Source of the DNA: Agromyces rhizosphaerae
Lineage (GTDB): Bacteria; Actinomycetota; Actinomycetes; Actinomycetales; Microbacteriaceae
Direction: 5' to 3'
Assembly: GCF_027925245.1 (NCBI RefSeq)
Contig: NZ_BSDP01000001.1
Location: forward strand, 1,612,001-1,676,000
DNA length: 64,000 nt
Shown: one piece after another, positions 1 to 8,228 of the stretch
Layout of the letters: the number at the start of each line of letters is the position of its first letter
Position numbering within the stretch: the stretch's first letter is position 1
Position numbers and translations under genes: made by a program
The notes under the pieces: model-generated
Seen by the model: only the letters and a program-made list of their open reading frames with translations
What the model was told of the DNA's origin: nothing
Databases searched by the model: none

Positions 1-276
1 GAGCTGCACTCGCTCGAGGACGCGCAGGCCCTCAAGGCCTCGCTCGAGTCGACCAAGGTGAAGCTGGCCGTCAAGGCCGGCAACGGTGGTCGTCTGTTCG
101 GCTCCGTGAAGTCCGCCGACGTCGCTGCCGCCGTGTCGGCTGCCGGCCTCGGCGAGGTCGACAAGCGCAAGGTCACGCTCCCGACGATCAAGTCGATCGG
201 CGAGTACGAGGCCAGCGTGAAGCTGCGCGACGAGGTCTTCGCGACCGTCACCCTCCAGGTGATCGCCGCGAAGTAG
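1..276 (+). CDS. rplI: 50S ribosomal protein L9, C-terminal part
   Basis: The window opens inside this gene; 91 codons remain, ending at TAG 274-276. The protein binds 23S rRNA at the base of the L1 stalk. The visible part is the C-terminal domain, with the recognisable stretch [17 protein letters not shown] and a closing segment typical of L9 ([16 protein letters not shown]). Full-length L9 is about 150 residues, so roughly 60 N-terminal residues lie upstream. Its neighbour dnaB is in the usual actinobacterial order (rpsF-ssb-rpsR-rplI-dnaB). A strong hairpin terminator follows, so dnaB is probably transcribed separately. Confidence 0.95.
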   Translation, partial: ELHSLEDAQALKASLESTKVKLAVKAGNGGRLFGSVKSADVAAAVSAAGLGEVDKRKVTLPTIKSIGEYEASVKLRDEVFATVTLQVIAAK

Positions 277-294
277 CGCGAACGCACGATACGA

Positions 295-333
295 ACGAGG
301 CGGCGGGCCGGGTGATCCGGCTCGCCGCCTCGT
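295..333 (+). terminator. rho-independent-type terminator after rplI
   Basis: Arms ACGAGGCGGCG and CGCCGCCTCGT pair perfectly (11 bp), and an inner GCCGG/CCGGC pairing extends the stem. It begins 19 nt after the rplI stop. There is no long T tract, as is common in high-G+C actinobacteria. Confidence 0.8.
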
Positions 334-337
334 CGTC

Positions 338-365
338 TGCGCGCGCGTGCGCGCACGTGCGCGCG
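338..365. other. 28-bp alternating pyrimidine-purine tract (Z-DNA-prone)
   Basis: Every base from 338 to 365 alternates pyrimidine and purine, mostly CG with a few TG/CA steps. Such tracts can adopt the Z form under negative supercoiling. It lies between the rplI terminator and the DnaA-like boxes, in non-coding DNA. Confidence 0.6.
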
Positions 366-432
366 GTGGTCGATACGGGCCCGGTATCGAGGCGGTGCGG
401 GCGCGCGAAGGTCGTCATACCTACACCTCGAA

Positions 433-671
433 AGCGCTCTCCACAAGAGCGCTCGGACGTATTCGCGCGCGCATTTGTGCACAGCCCACCAACAGTTCGT
501 AACCCTCAAGTCACAGTCCAGACATTTCTTCTCCACACAGGTGTGGGAAATCAAAAGCGCTGGTCAAGGCAGATTTAGTCGCCCAAATTTTCTCGTTCTC
601 CACAGGTTTCCCCACACCCTTTGCACACGACGCCCGGCGTTTCGCCCAAGTTCTCCCCAGCGTTATCCACA
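433..671 (+). promoter_or_regulatory. cluster of DnaA-like boxes upstream of dnaB
   Basis: Non-coding stretch with four 9-mers matching TTNTNCACA on the + strand: TTGTGCACA 475-483, TTCTCCACA 529-537, TTCTCCACA 596-604 and TTATCCACA 663-671. The last three start exactly 67 bp apart; the final one is the classical DnaA consensus. Further near-matches are CTCTCCACA 437-445 and TTCCCCACA 608-616. Two inverted repeats lie inside: 433-440/446-453 (8 bp, loop CCACA) and CCACAC/GTGTGG at 533-546. The segment 490-610 is visibly richer in A+T than its surroundings. DnaA binding is inferred from the motif only. Confidence 0.6.
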
Positions 672-837
672 GGGCGGCTTGTGGCCGGCGTGAGTGCGTC
701 CCTAGGGTGAATCTCCGTCGCCGGATGGGGGACCGGCCGCACTGCTTGGCCCCCTATGTCGGCGGTCGCCGCTACCACTGGAAGTGACGCATCACCCGCG
801 TCACCCGGACACAACACGACATCGAGGAGGGCCGGGA

Positions 838-2214
838 GTGACGATCGCTCACCTGGACATCGCCGAACCCCGTGATCAGGGTGCGGCCCGTCCGGCTCCC
901 GAGCGCACTCCCCCGCACGACCTCCTCGCCGAGCAGAGCGCGCTCGGCGGCATGATGCTCTCGAAGGACGCGGTCGCCGACGTCATCGAGACCCTCCGCG
1001 GCCCCGACTTCTACGTGCCGAAGCACGAGGTCGTCTTCGACGCGATCCTCTCGCTCTACTCGCACGGCGAGCCGACCGACGTCATCGCGGTCACCGACGA
1101 GCTCACCAAGACGGGCGAGCTCGGCCGCGCCGGCGGCGCCGAGTACCTCCACACCCTCACCAGCCTCGTGCCGACCGCCGCGAACGCCGGCTTCTACGCC
1201 GAGATCGTCGCCGAGCGCGCGATGCTGCGCCGTCTCGTCGAGGCCGGCACCCGAATCGTGCAGATGGGCTACGCCGGCGAGGGCGAGGTCACCGATCTGG
1301 TGAACGTCGCCCAGTCGGAGATCTACTCGGTCACCGGCAGCGTCGAGAGCGAGGACTACGTGCCGCTCACGGAGGCGGTCACGGTCGCGATCGACGAGAT
1401 CGAGGCGGCCAAGCACACCGACGGCAAGATGACCGGCGTGCCCACCGGCTTCGCCGACCTCGACGACCTGACGAACGGCTTCCACCCCGGCCAGATGATC
1501 ATCGTCGCCGCGCGTCCCGCGCTCGGCAAGTCGACGCTCGCGCTCGACTTCGCCCGGTCGGCATCGATCCACAACGACCTGCCCACGATCTTCTTCTCAC
1601 TCGAGATGGGCAAGTCGGAGATCGCCATGCGACTGCTCTCGGCCGAGGCATCCGTGCCCCTGCAGTCCATGCGCAAGGGCACCGTCGACAGCCGCGACTG
1701 GACCACCATCGCCTCGACCCGCGGCCGCATCAACGACGCGCCGCTCTACATCGACGACTCCCCCAACATGACGCTGGTCGAGATCCGCGCGAAGTGCCGG
1801 CGCCTGAAGCAGCGCGTCGGCCTCAAGATGGTCGTGATCGACTACCTGCAGCTCATGACGAGCGGCAAGCGCGTCGAGAGCCGCCAGCAGGAGGTCTCGG
1901 AGTTCTCGCGCGCGCTGAAGCTGCTCGCCAAGGAGCTCCAGGTGCCCGTCATCGCGCTCTCGCAGCTCAACCGTGGTCCCGAGCAGCGCGCCGACAAGCT
2001 GCCGGCGCTGAGCGACCTGCGCGAGTCGGGCTCGATCGAGCAGGACGCCGACATGGTGATCCTGCTCCACCGCGAGAGCGCCTACGAGCGCGACAACCCT
2101 CGCGCCGGCGAGGCCGACCTCATCGTCGCCAAGCACCGCAACGGTCCGACCCGCACCGTGACCGTGGCCTTCCACGGCCACTTCTCGCGCTTCGCGGACA
2201 TGGTGCAGGCGTAG
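838..2214 (+). CDS. dnaB: Replicative DNA helicase DnaB
   Basis: Hexameric helicase that unwinds DNA at the replication fork. The GTG at 838 is chosen because GAGGAGG (824-830) sits 7 nt upstream; an in-frame GTG at 784 lacks such a site and would add an unconserved leader. The 458-residue product has the DnaB N-terminal domain (APHDLLAEQSALGGMML-type start, about residues 25-130), then the RecA-like domain with Walker A ARPALGKST (Lys231), Walker B VVIDYLQLM and the C-terminal SDLRESGSIEQDADMV segment. Length is normal and no intein interrupts it, unlike many mycobacterial DnaB genes. The upstream region carries DnaA-like boxes, which could tie expression to replication initiation (inference). 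Confidence 0.96.
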   Translation: MTIAHLDIAEPRDQGAARPAPERTPPHDLLAEQSALGGMMLSKDAVADVIETLRGPDFYVPKHEVVFDAILSLYSHGEPTDVIAVTDELTKTGELGRAGGAEYLHTLTSLVPTAANAGFYAEIVAERAMLRRLVEAGTRIVQMGYAGEGEVTDLVNVAQSEIYSVTGSVESEDYVPLTEAVTVAIDEIEAAKHTDGKMTGVPTGFADLDDLTNGFHPGQMIIVAARPALGKSTLALDFARSASIHNDLPTIFFSLEMGKSEIAMRLLSAEASVPLQSMRKGTVDSRDWTTIASTRGRINDAPLYIDDSPNMTLVEIRAKCRRLKQRVGLKMVVIDYLQLMTSGKRVESRQQEVSEFSRALKLLAKELQVPVIALSQLNRGPEQRADKLPALSDLRESGSIEQDADMVILLHRESAYERDNPRAGEADLIVAKHRNGPTRTVTVAFHGHFSRFADMVQA

Positions 2215-2308
2215 CGCGGTACGGGTCGTCCGATGCTGTGGAATCGCGGCATGCCCAGTCATCCTCCGTGGGAAGCTTCAGTACTCACGAGCGAAATCGG
2301 AGGACCTG

Positions 2309-2749
2309 ATGACGGAGTACGAAGGCCTACCGCCGGCAGCCCCGGCGTTCGCGGCTCACTTCACGGACCCGATCTACGACGACCCCGCCGGTGAATTCGC
2401 TCCCTTCGGAACCGACGAGGGCTGGGACCTCCTCGCCGAGTGGGCCGAGCGACGCGGTGAACTCGACACCGGCACCACCCTCGCCGACCTGGCAGAGCAG
2501 AGCGGCTTCGCAGACATCGTCGCCGAGCTCGATGCCGAAGCGCGGCCGGGCATCCCTGAACCTGGAGGACCGATTGACGCAGCGACGATCGTCGTCGGCG
2601 CCGGCTTCACCGTCCTGCGCCTGACCGGCAACATCGACGAGGCGGGTCGCCGGCAGACCCTGCGAGCCCTCGAGGTCCTCATTCACGAGTACGGATCGCG
2701 CCGTGAACTGCTCCGCCAGCGGGAAGACCTCGAGTCGTGGGCCGGATGA
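2309..2749 (+). CDS. Hypothetical protein, 146 aa
   Basis: I do not recognise the family. ATG 2309 follows GGAGGA with good spacing, and the product is acidic (many Asp/Glu). It has a proline-rich start, a middle segment (EWAERRGELDTG) and a C-terminal part predicted helical (RQTLRALEVLIHEYGSRRELL). No signal peptide or membrane segment is seen. It stands alone between dnaB and a convergent PAP2 phosphatase, whose stop lies 16 bp downstream. Codon use matches its neighbours, supporting a real gene. Confidence 0.65.
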   Translation: MTEYEGLPPAAPAFAAHFTDPIYDDPAGEFAPFGTDEGWDLLAEWAERRGELDTGTTLADLAEQSGFADIVAELDAEARPGIPEPGGPIDAATIVVGAGFTVLRLTGNIDEAGRRQTLRALEVLIHEYGSRRELLRQREDLESWAG

Positions 2750-2765
2750 CGCGCACCACGACCGT

Positions 2766-3446
2766 TTAGGAGGAGAGCAGCGCCCGCCGCACCACGGCGG
2801 CGCTCCACCGCCCCAGCACGGCACCCGCCACCGTGTCCGAGATGTGGTGCTGGCCGCGGTAGACCCGCGAGAACGCGATCGCTCCGGGAATGACGTACCG
2901 GAGGAGCGGCCCGAAAAGCCGCGCGCCACAGATGCCGTGGCGATCGAGCAGGTCGGCGAGCGTGCCGTGGAGCGCGAAGGCCGCCGCCGTATGGCCCGAC
3001 GGGAACGACGACGTCGCGTGCGGCTGCTCCGGGCGCCACACCCCCTCGGGTCGCGGCCGTCCCACGAGCGCAGCGGATGCGACGAAGCACGCGGTCTCGA
3101 GGGCGAGCACCGCCGCCGGGGCCACCGCGGAGCGCCGGTCGCGCGTCGCCAACCAGGTGACGCCGCACCACATCAACCCGTTCGTGATGGTCTGTGGCAC
3201 GCCGGAGTACCACGAGAGCGGCGCGGTGACCCGGTCGATCGGCTCGCTTGACTCAGTCGGGCCGGCGGCGTCGGTCACGGCGGCAGCGCCGTCGTCCGGC
3301 CGGTGGCCGAGCGCGTCCTGGAGCGCACGCACGACCCGGTCCTCACGCGGGTCGTCGCCGTCGAGCATCCGCACCGCCCGCCCCGCTACGGCGAGACCGG
3401 CGATCGCGCCGAGCCCCGGCAGCACGACGGTTCGGAGCAACGCCAT
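2766..3446 (-). CDS. PAP2-superfamily membrane phosphatase
   Basis: Lipid phosphatase-type enzyme, 226 aa, probably acting on a phospholipid or prenyl diphosphate at the outer membrane face. The three PAP2 signatures are present in order: a weak K/R-x6-RP equivalent in VGRPRPEG, SFPSGHT with the catalytic-site histidine, and SRVYRGQHHISD with the nucleophile histidine. Hydrophobic segments flank these motifs. It is monocistronic, converging on the 146-aa gene. A -10 box TAGGCT ends 6 nt before the ATG, suggesting a leaderless transcript. The physiological substrate cannot be told. Confidence 0.85.
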   Translation of the reverse strand: MALLRTVVLPGLGAIAGLAVAGRAVRMLDGDDPREDRVVRALQDALGHRPDDGAAAVTDAAGPTESSEPIDRVTAPLSWYSGVPQTITNGLMWCGVTWLATRDRRSAVAPAAVLALETACFVASAALVGRPRPEGVWRPEQPHATSSFPSGHTAAAFALHGTLADLLDRHGICGARLFGPLLRYVIPGAIAFSRVYRGQHHISDTVAGAVLGRWSAAVVRRALLSS

Positions 3447-3452
3447 GCCCGG

Positions 3453-3458
3453 AGCCTA
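3453..3458 (-). promoter_or_regulatory. -10 box TAGGCT, leaderless PAP2 promoter
   Basis: Reads TAGGCT on the minus strand, six nucleotides before the ATG at 3446, so transcription would start at or next to the start codon. Confidence 0.55.
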
Positions 3459-3537
3459 GTCGTGCAGCGGCCGAGCACCCGAGGCGATTCGTGGACGGGG
3501 CGACAAGCACCGTGCGGCAGCGATACAGTCGGGCGCC

Positions 3538-4350
3538 ATGGAGGACAGAAGCATCCCGTCGTGGATCGGTGCGTCGACCATCGTCATCGCGGTGCTCGTG
3601 GTGGCGTCCAGTCTGCTCGGGCTGCTCCTGCCGTCCGTCTACGCGCGGGAGGTCGAGGACTGGAGGCTGCAGGCGTGGGGGCAGGACGTCGGGAACCTGG
3701 CATCCGTCGTCGTCCTGATCGTCGGGATGCGCCTGCTGAAGACGCGCCGTTCGATCGGCGTGCCGCTCTGGCTCGGCGCGCTGTTCTACGTGCTGTACGC
3801 GTTCGTCATCTACGTCTTCGGCGTCCACTTCAACGAACTCTTCCTGCTCTACACGGCGATTCTCGGGCTCTCCGTCTTCACGGTCGTGTTCGCGATCCCC
3901 GTACTTCGGAATCAACCGAAAGTCCCGAAGGGTCCCCGCGTGCTCGCAGGCTGGGCGCTCGTCACTCTCGGCATCCTGTTCGCGCTGCTGTGGCTCGGCG
4001 AGATCGTGCCCGCACTGCTGTCGGGACAGACGCCGGCGAGCATCACCGACGCGGGCCTGATCAGCAACCCCGTCCATGTCATCGACCTCGCGGTGGTGCT
4101 GCCCGCACTCACCGCGACGGGGTGGTTGACGCTCAAGGACCGCTCGTGGGGGCTCTTCCTCGCCGGGCCATGGCTCGTCTTCGCGGTGCTGATGGCAGCG
4201 AGCGTCGTCGCGGGCTCGCTGTTCCTCCTCGCAGACGGAGCGACCGAGGCCGTCGTGCCCGCCGTGGCGCTGTCAGTCGTCGCGATCGCGGGCGCCGTGG
4301 TAGCAGTACGCCTGATCCGAGCCCTCGACCGGTCAGCCCGTTCGGCATAG
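3538..4350 (+). CDS. Polytopic membrane protein, unknown function
   Basis: 270 residues with about seven strongly hydrophobic helices spread over the whole length (for example IVIAVLVVASSLLGLLLP and LFYVLYAFVIYVF). I see no catalytic or transport signature. TACAGT at 3524-3529 lies 8 nt before ATG 3538, so it may be leaderless. Monocistronic; the PAP2 gene diverges upstream and dodecin follows. A transporter or a membrane-bound DUF protein are both possible. Confidence 0.75.
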   Translation: MEDRSIPSWIGASTIVIAVLVVASSLLGLLLPSVYAREVEDWRLQAWGQDVGNLASVVVLIVGMRLLKTRRSIGVPLWLGALFYVLYAFVIYVFGVHFNELFLLYTAILGLSVFTVVFAIPVLRNQPKVPKGPRVLAGWALVTLGILFALLWLGEIVPALLSGQTPASITDAGLISNPVHVIDLAVVLPALTATGWLTLKDRSWGLFLAGPWLVFAVLMAASVVAGSLFLLADGATEAVVPAVALSVVAIAGAVVAVRLIRALDRSARSA

Positions 4351-4429
4351 CTGCCGGCGACCGCCCTTCCATTCACGCCGACAGGCGATCACACTGGAGG
4401 AGTCATCATCGAGTGACGAGGGGGTCACG

Positions 4430-4636
4430 ATGAGCGTCTATCGAGTGATCGATGTCGTCGGCACGAGCGCGACGTCATGGGAGGAAGCGGCCAGGGAGGC
4501 CATCACCACCGCCGAAGGATCGCTGCACGATCTGCGCGTGGCGGAGGTGGCGAAGCAGGATGTGGTGATCGGCGAGGACGGCACGCTGGTGTTCCGCACG
4601 CGGATCCAGCTGTCCTTCAAGTACACGCCGGAGTAG
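4430..4636 (+). CDS. Dodecin (flavin-binding protein)
   Basis: 68 residues, the standard dodecin size. These proteins form hollow dodecamers that store or buffer FMN/riboflavin in the cytosol. The sequence matches the family end to end: VYRVIDVVGTS, SWEEAAREAI, LRDLRV-like HDLRVAEV and the closing LSFKYTPE. ATG 4430 follows a GAGGGGG ribosome site. It is monocistronic and is followed after 59 bp by a tiny zinc-ribbon gene with its own promoter. Confidence 0.92.
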   Translation: MSVYRVIDVVGTSATSWEEAAREAITTAEGSLHDLRVAEVAKQDVVIGEDGTLVFRTRIQLSFKYTPE

Positions 4637-4672
4637 GCCGACCCGGGTTCGCCGGCCGAGGGTTCGGTGACG

Positions 4673-4695
4673 GCGCTCAGTCGTAGGCTGAGCGC
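4673..4695 (+). promoter_or_regulatory. Perfect inverted repeat containing the -10 of the zinc-ribbon gene
   Basis: Arms GCGCTCAG (4673-4680) and CTGAGCGC (4688-4695) pair perfectly around a 7-nt loop and abut the ATG at 4696. The -10 box TAGGCT (4684-4689) lies in the loop and right arm, so the repeat could be an operator for a leaderless transcript, or an upstream terminator for dodecin. Confidence 0.55.
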
Positions 4696-4836
4696 ATGAT
4701 GGCGCGCGCGGCGGACATGCGAGCGTGCCCGACGTGCGGCGACCCACTGCGATTCGAGATCCTCGACGACGAGCGATTCCTCGTCCCCTGGTCGTGCGTG
4801 CACTGCGGGCTGATCCGCACGACAGAACCGGCGTAG
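4696..4836 (+). CDS. Small zinc-ribbon protein, 46 aa
   Basis: A short frame from ATG 4696 to TAG 4836. The product carries two CxxC pairs, CPTC (residues 11-14) and CVHC (residues 34-37), about 20 residues apart, the arrangement of a minimal zinc ribbon that could bind nucleic acid or a protein partner. Its -10 box TAGGCT sits six nucleotides before the ATG inside an inverted repeat. No function can be assigned. It is too short for routine gene callers, so it may be unannotated elsewhere. Confidence 0.65.
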   Translation: MMARAADMRACPTCGDPLRFEILDDERFLVPWSCVHCGLIRTTEPA

Positions 4837-5006
4837 CGGGCTGCGAACTCCGGCAGCGTCCGGGCGCCGGAGCAACTCGGAGCGCCCTTCGGCACAGATG
4901 CCCCCTGTTCAGGGGACCCCTCGATGGAGTACGTTCAGGCCCAAGTGCAACATCCGAACCGAGGGGTCCGTAGCCGCAATGGAGCGGCGTAGGAGGGGAA
5001 GCACCG

Positions 5007-8000
5007 ATGAGCACGCGTTCGCGGGTAAAGGTTCTTGCAGTCGCAGCAGTCGCAGTACTGGGCCTGGCGGTGGTGCCGACCAGTGCATTCGCCGATCCGC
5101 CGGAGTCGTCGCCGCCCGAGCAGTCGCAGGCGGGTGGCCGCCTCGACCTCTACGAGTTCGACGCTCCCCCGGAGGTCGTCGCAGCGCTCATCGCGGACGG
5201 CTACGACATCGTCGGCACCGAGCCGAACGAGGATGACACGCTGCATGTCGAGGCGGTCATGTCCCGGTCCGAGGCCAACAAGGCGCACAAGGCCTACGAC
5301 CTCGACATCGACCTGACCCGCAACAAGGACGGCGTGCCCACGGTGGATGCCGCTTTCGAGGAGGCCGACGACGGCTTCGACGTCTTCCGCAAGTGGTCCA
5401 GCCCGGGTGGCCACAAGGCCGAGATGGAGTACCTCGCCGATCAGTACGACGACCTGACGGAACTCATCACCATCGGTCAGTCGGTGGAGGGCCAGGACAT
5501 CTACGCCATGCGCGTGACCGAGAAGGCCGACACCAAGAAGGCGGGCTCGCGCCCGGCAGTGCTCTACATCTCCACCCAGCACGCACGCGAGTGGATCGCG
5601 CCCGAGGTGAACAGCCGCCTGCTGAAGCACGTCCTGTCGAACTACGGCAGCGACCCACAGATCACCGAGATCGTCGACACGAGGGAGCTGTGGTTCGTGA
5701 TCGTGGCGAACCCCGACGGCTACGACTGGACGTTCGAGGAGGGCCAGCGCCTGTGGCGCAAGAACCTCGCCGACAACAACGGCGACGGCGAGATCACGAC
5801 GATCGACGGCGTGGACCTCAACCGCAACTTCGCCACGAACTGGGGCTACGACAACGAGGGGTCGAGCGACAACCCGAGCGGCCAGACGTACCGCGGCACG
5901 GCGCCGCAGTCCGAGCCCGAGACGCAGGCGATGGACGCCCTGATGGGTTCAATCGACTTCGCATTCATGGTCAACTACCACTCCGCTGCCGAGCTGATCC
6001 TCTACGGCACCGGCTGGCAGGTCGACAGCCCGAGCCCGGACGACATCGTGAACATCGCCCTCGCGGGCGACGACGCGAACCCGGCGATCGAGGGCTACGA
6101 CCCGGACCTCTCGGCCGAGCTCTACATCACGAACGGCGACACCACTGATCACGCAGGTGATGCGCACGGGATCATGGCGTACACGCCCGAGCTGGCGACC
6201 TGCCAGACCGCGCTGAGCTACCCCGAGAGCACGCTCCCGAGCGACTACTGCGACGGTCGCTCGCAGTTCGAGTTCCCCGACGACGAGACCCTCGTGCAGG
6301 TCGAGTTCGAGCACAACCTTGACTACGCGCTCTCGCTCGCCGAGTCGGCCGCCGACCCGGCGAACCCGGTCTCGTCGCTCGGCCTCGAGGCCGCGGACTT
6401 CGAGGTGCAGGAGTTCGAGGAGAGCTGGGGCGACTCGCAGGAGGTCGCGGTCTGGGCCAAGCGCGAGTTCAAGCAGCTGCGCATGCACAGCTCCGTCAAC
6501 GGCGGACCCGTGGCCACGAAGGCGGCCGGCGAATGGGCCGGCGGCGAGGTCTACGGCGACGAGGGCAACCTCTGGTACGGCGAGTATCGCGCAACGGTGA
6601 CGGGGCTCTCAGCGGGCGATTCCGTCGAGGTGTGGTTCAGCGCCCTGGACACGCCGTCCGGCGGCGGCGCCGCGAATGCGAGCAAGGTCGAGAGCGACCA
6701 CTTCACGTTCGACGTCTCGGCTGAAGCGACCGGTGCCGACGTGCTGATTGTCTCCGACAACAGCCCGGGCACCGGTCTGGGCGGCGGCGCACCGCTCCAG
6801 TACCTCGACTACTACACCGACGCGCTCGACGCCAACGGCGTGAGCTACGACGTGTACGACGTGGGGGTCACCGGTCCGGCGCCGAGTGCCATGGGCATCC
6901 TCAACCACTACGACGCGGTGATCTGGTACGAGGGTGACAAGCTCGTCACCGACTACCAGGGCGCGACCGACACCACCCTCCTCGCGCACGAGATGAACAT
7001 GGTCATGCGCGCCTACCTGAACGAGGGCGGCAAGGTGCTCGCCACCGGCAAGAACCACGGGTTCGAGGAGTTCTTCCCGCTGGACTACGGCACCAACGGC
7101 GCACCCGACCAGGTGTGCCACGGCGGTGACTGCCTCGTGCTGACCGACGACGTCTACCAGTACTGGTTCGGCGCGAACAGCCGGGCACGACGAGGAGGTC
7201 TCGCGGCCGACGGCTCGGCGCTCGACGTCAGCGGCAACGGCGGAGTGTTCGACGGCTACACGTTCGGGCTCGACGGCGGCGACAGCGCCGACAACCAGGG
7301 CGCTCCGGGCGCCGCCTCCACCGGCACGGCGTCGTTCATCGTCACCTCGAGCGTGCTCCCCGAGAGCGAGTTCCCGCAGTTCGCCTCCGAGCGGTTCGCC
7401 AGCTGGGACGTCGGGGGCCTCACCCCGTACGAACCGGTCACCGGCGACTGGCAGATGGCGACGGATCATGCGGATGCCGCGTACAAGCGACTCGCACGCA
7501 CGATCGATCTCACGGCAGCGTCCGCCGCGACCCTCGAGTTCTCGACGTCCTACGGCATCGAGGCGAACTGGGACTACATGTTCGTCGAGGTCCACACCGT
7601 GGGCCAGGACGACTGGACCACGCTGCCCGATTTGAACGGCCACACCGGCACCGGAACCGGCGACTCGTGCGACTCGGGTTGGGCCACCGAGCTGCATCCG
7701 TTCCTGTTCCACTACCAGGACCTCGCCTGCAACCCGGTCGGCACGACCGGCGAGTGGAACGCGGCGACCGGCGCCTCCGACGGCGTCGAAACCTGGTCGA
7801 TCGACCTGTCCGCCTACGCGGGCAGCGAGATCGAGGTGTCGATCAGCTACGCGACCGACTGGGCAACGGGCGACCTCGGTGTCTTCGTCGACGACGTGGT
7901 CGTGGACATCGACGGCAGCCCGACGACCGAGAGCTTCGAGACCGATCTGGGTGCATGGTCGGTTCCCGGGGCGCCCGACGGCAGCGCCGGCAACGCGAAC

Positions 8001-8150
8001 GACTGGGAGCGCGTGGGCGTCCTCTTCGAGGTCGCCGCGATCGTCGCCACGGAGGACACGCTGCTGTTCGGCTTCGGCTTCGAGGGCATCTCGACCGAGG
8101 CGGAGCGCAACGAGGTGATGTCCCGCTCGCTGGACCACCTGCTCGGCTGA
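5007..8150 (+). CDS. Secreted M14-family zinc carboxypeptidase, 1047 aa
   Basis: Extracellular metallo-carboxypeptidase. A Sec signal peptide (residues 1 to about 29, ending SAFA) precedes a pro-region. The M14 domain shows zinc ligands HARE (His192, Glu195) and NYHS (His325), substrate-binding NPDGYDW and LNRNF, and the likely catalytic Glu395 in AYTPEL. After about residue 450 come beta-rich accessory segments, including an immune-inhibitor-A/MAM-like part near 810-960 (DYMFVEVHTVG, DLGVFVDDVVVDI). The length is typical of actinobacterial secreted members rather than of the 300-residue digestive enzymes. GGAGGGG precedes ATG 5007. Monocistronic, ending at a shared bidirectional terminator. 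Likely role is extracellular protein scavenging. Confidence 0.9.
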   Translation: MSTRSRVKVLAVAAVAVLGLAVVPTSAFADPPESSPPEQSQAGGRLDLYEFDAPPEVVAALIADGYDIVGTEPNEDDTLHVEAVMSRSEANKAHKAYDLDIDLTRNKDGVPTVDAAFEEADDGFDVFRKWSSPGGHKAEMEYLADQYDDLTELITIGQSVEGQDIYAMRVTEKADTKKAGSRPAVLYISTQHAREWIAPEVNSRLLKHVLSNYGSDPQITEIVDTRELWFVIVANPDGYDWTFEEGQRLWRKNLADNNGDGEITTIDGVDLNRNFATNWGYDNEGSSDNPSGQTYRGTAPQSEPETQAMDALMGSIDFAFMVNYHSAAELILYGTGWQVDSPSPDDIVNIALAGDDANPAIEGYDPDLSAELYITNGDTTDHAGDAHGIMAYTPELATCQTALSYPESTLPSDYCDGRSQFEFPDDETLVQVEFEHNLDYALSLAESAADPANPVSSLGLEAADFEVQEFEESWGDSQEVAVWAKREFKQLRMHSSVNGGPVATKAAGEWAGGEVYGDEGNLWYGEYRATVTGLSAGDSVEVWFSALDTPSGGGAANASKVESDHFTFDVSAEATGADVLIVSDNSPGTGLGGGAPLQYLDYYTDALDANGVSYDVYDVGVTGPAPSAMGILNHYDAVIWYEGDKLVTDYQGATDTTLLAHEMNMVMRAYLNEGGKVLATGKNHGFEEFFPLDYGTNGAPDQVCHGGDCLVLTDDVYQYWFGANSRARRGGLAADGSALDVSGNGGVFDGYTFGLDGGDSADNQGAPGAASTGTASFIVTSSVLPESEFPQFASERFASWDVGGLTPYEPVTGDWQMATDHADAAYKRLARTIDLTAASAATLEFSTSYGIEANWDYMFVEVHTVGQDDWTTLPDLNGHTGTGTGDSCDSGWATELHPFLFHYQDLACNPVGTTGEWNAATGASDGVETWSIDLSAYAGSEIEVSISYATDWATGDLGVFVDDVVVDIDGSPTTESFETDLGAWSVPGAPDGSAGNANDWERVGVLFEVAAIVATEDTLLFGFGFEGISTEAERNEVMSRSLDHLLG

Positions 8151-8166
8151 GGGTCGACCATCGCCT

Positions 8167-8211
8167 GATCGGGCGGATCCATCTCGGACTCCGAGTGGAT
8201 CCGCCCCGATC
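8167..8211. terminator. Bidirectional terminator between convergent genes
   Basis: GATCGGGCGGATCCA (8167-8181) pairs with TGGATCCGCCCCGATC with one bulge, closed by an inner CTCGG/CCGAG stem. It lies between the carboxypeptidase and the convergent oxidoreductase. Confidence 0.8.
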
Positions 8212-8228
8212 GGCCGTCGGCGCGTGAT

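Noticed and set aside
433..671. Chromosomal origin oriC
   Set aside because: DnaA-like boxes exist but no dnaA, dnaN or clear unwinding element is in the window, so only a regulatory or auxiliary role is proposed.
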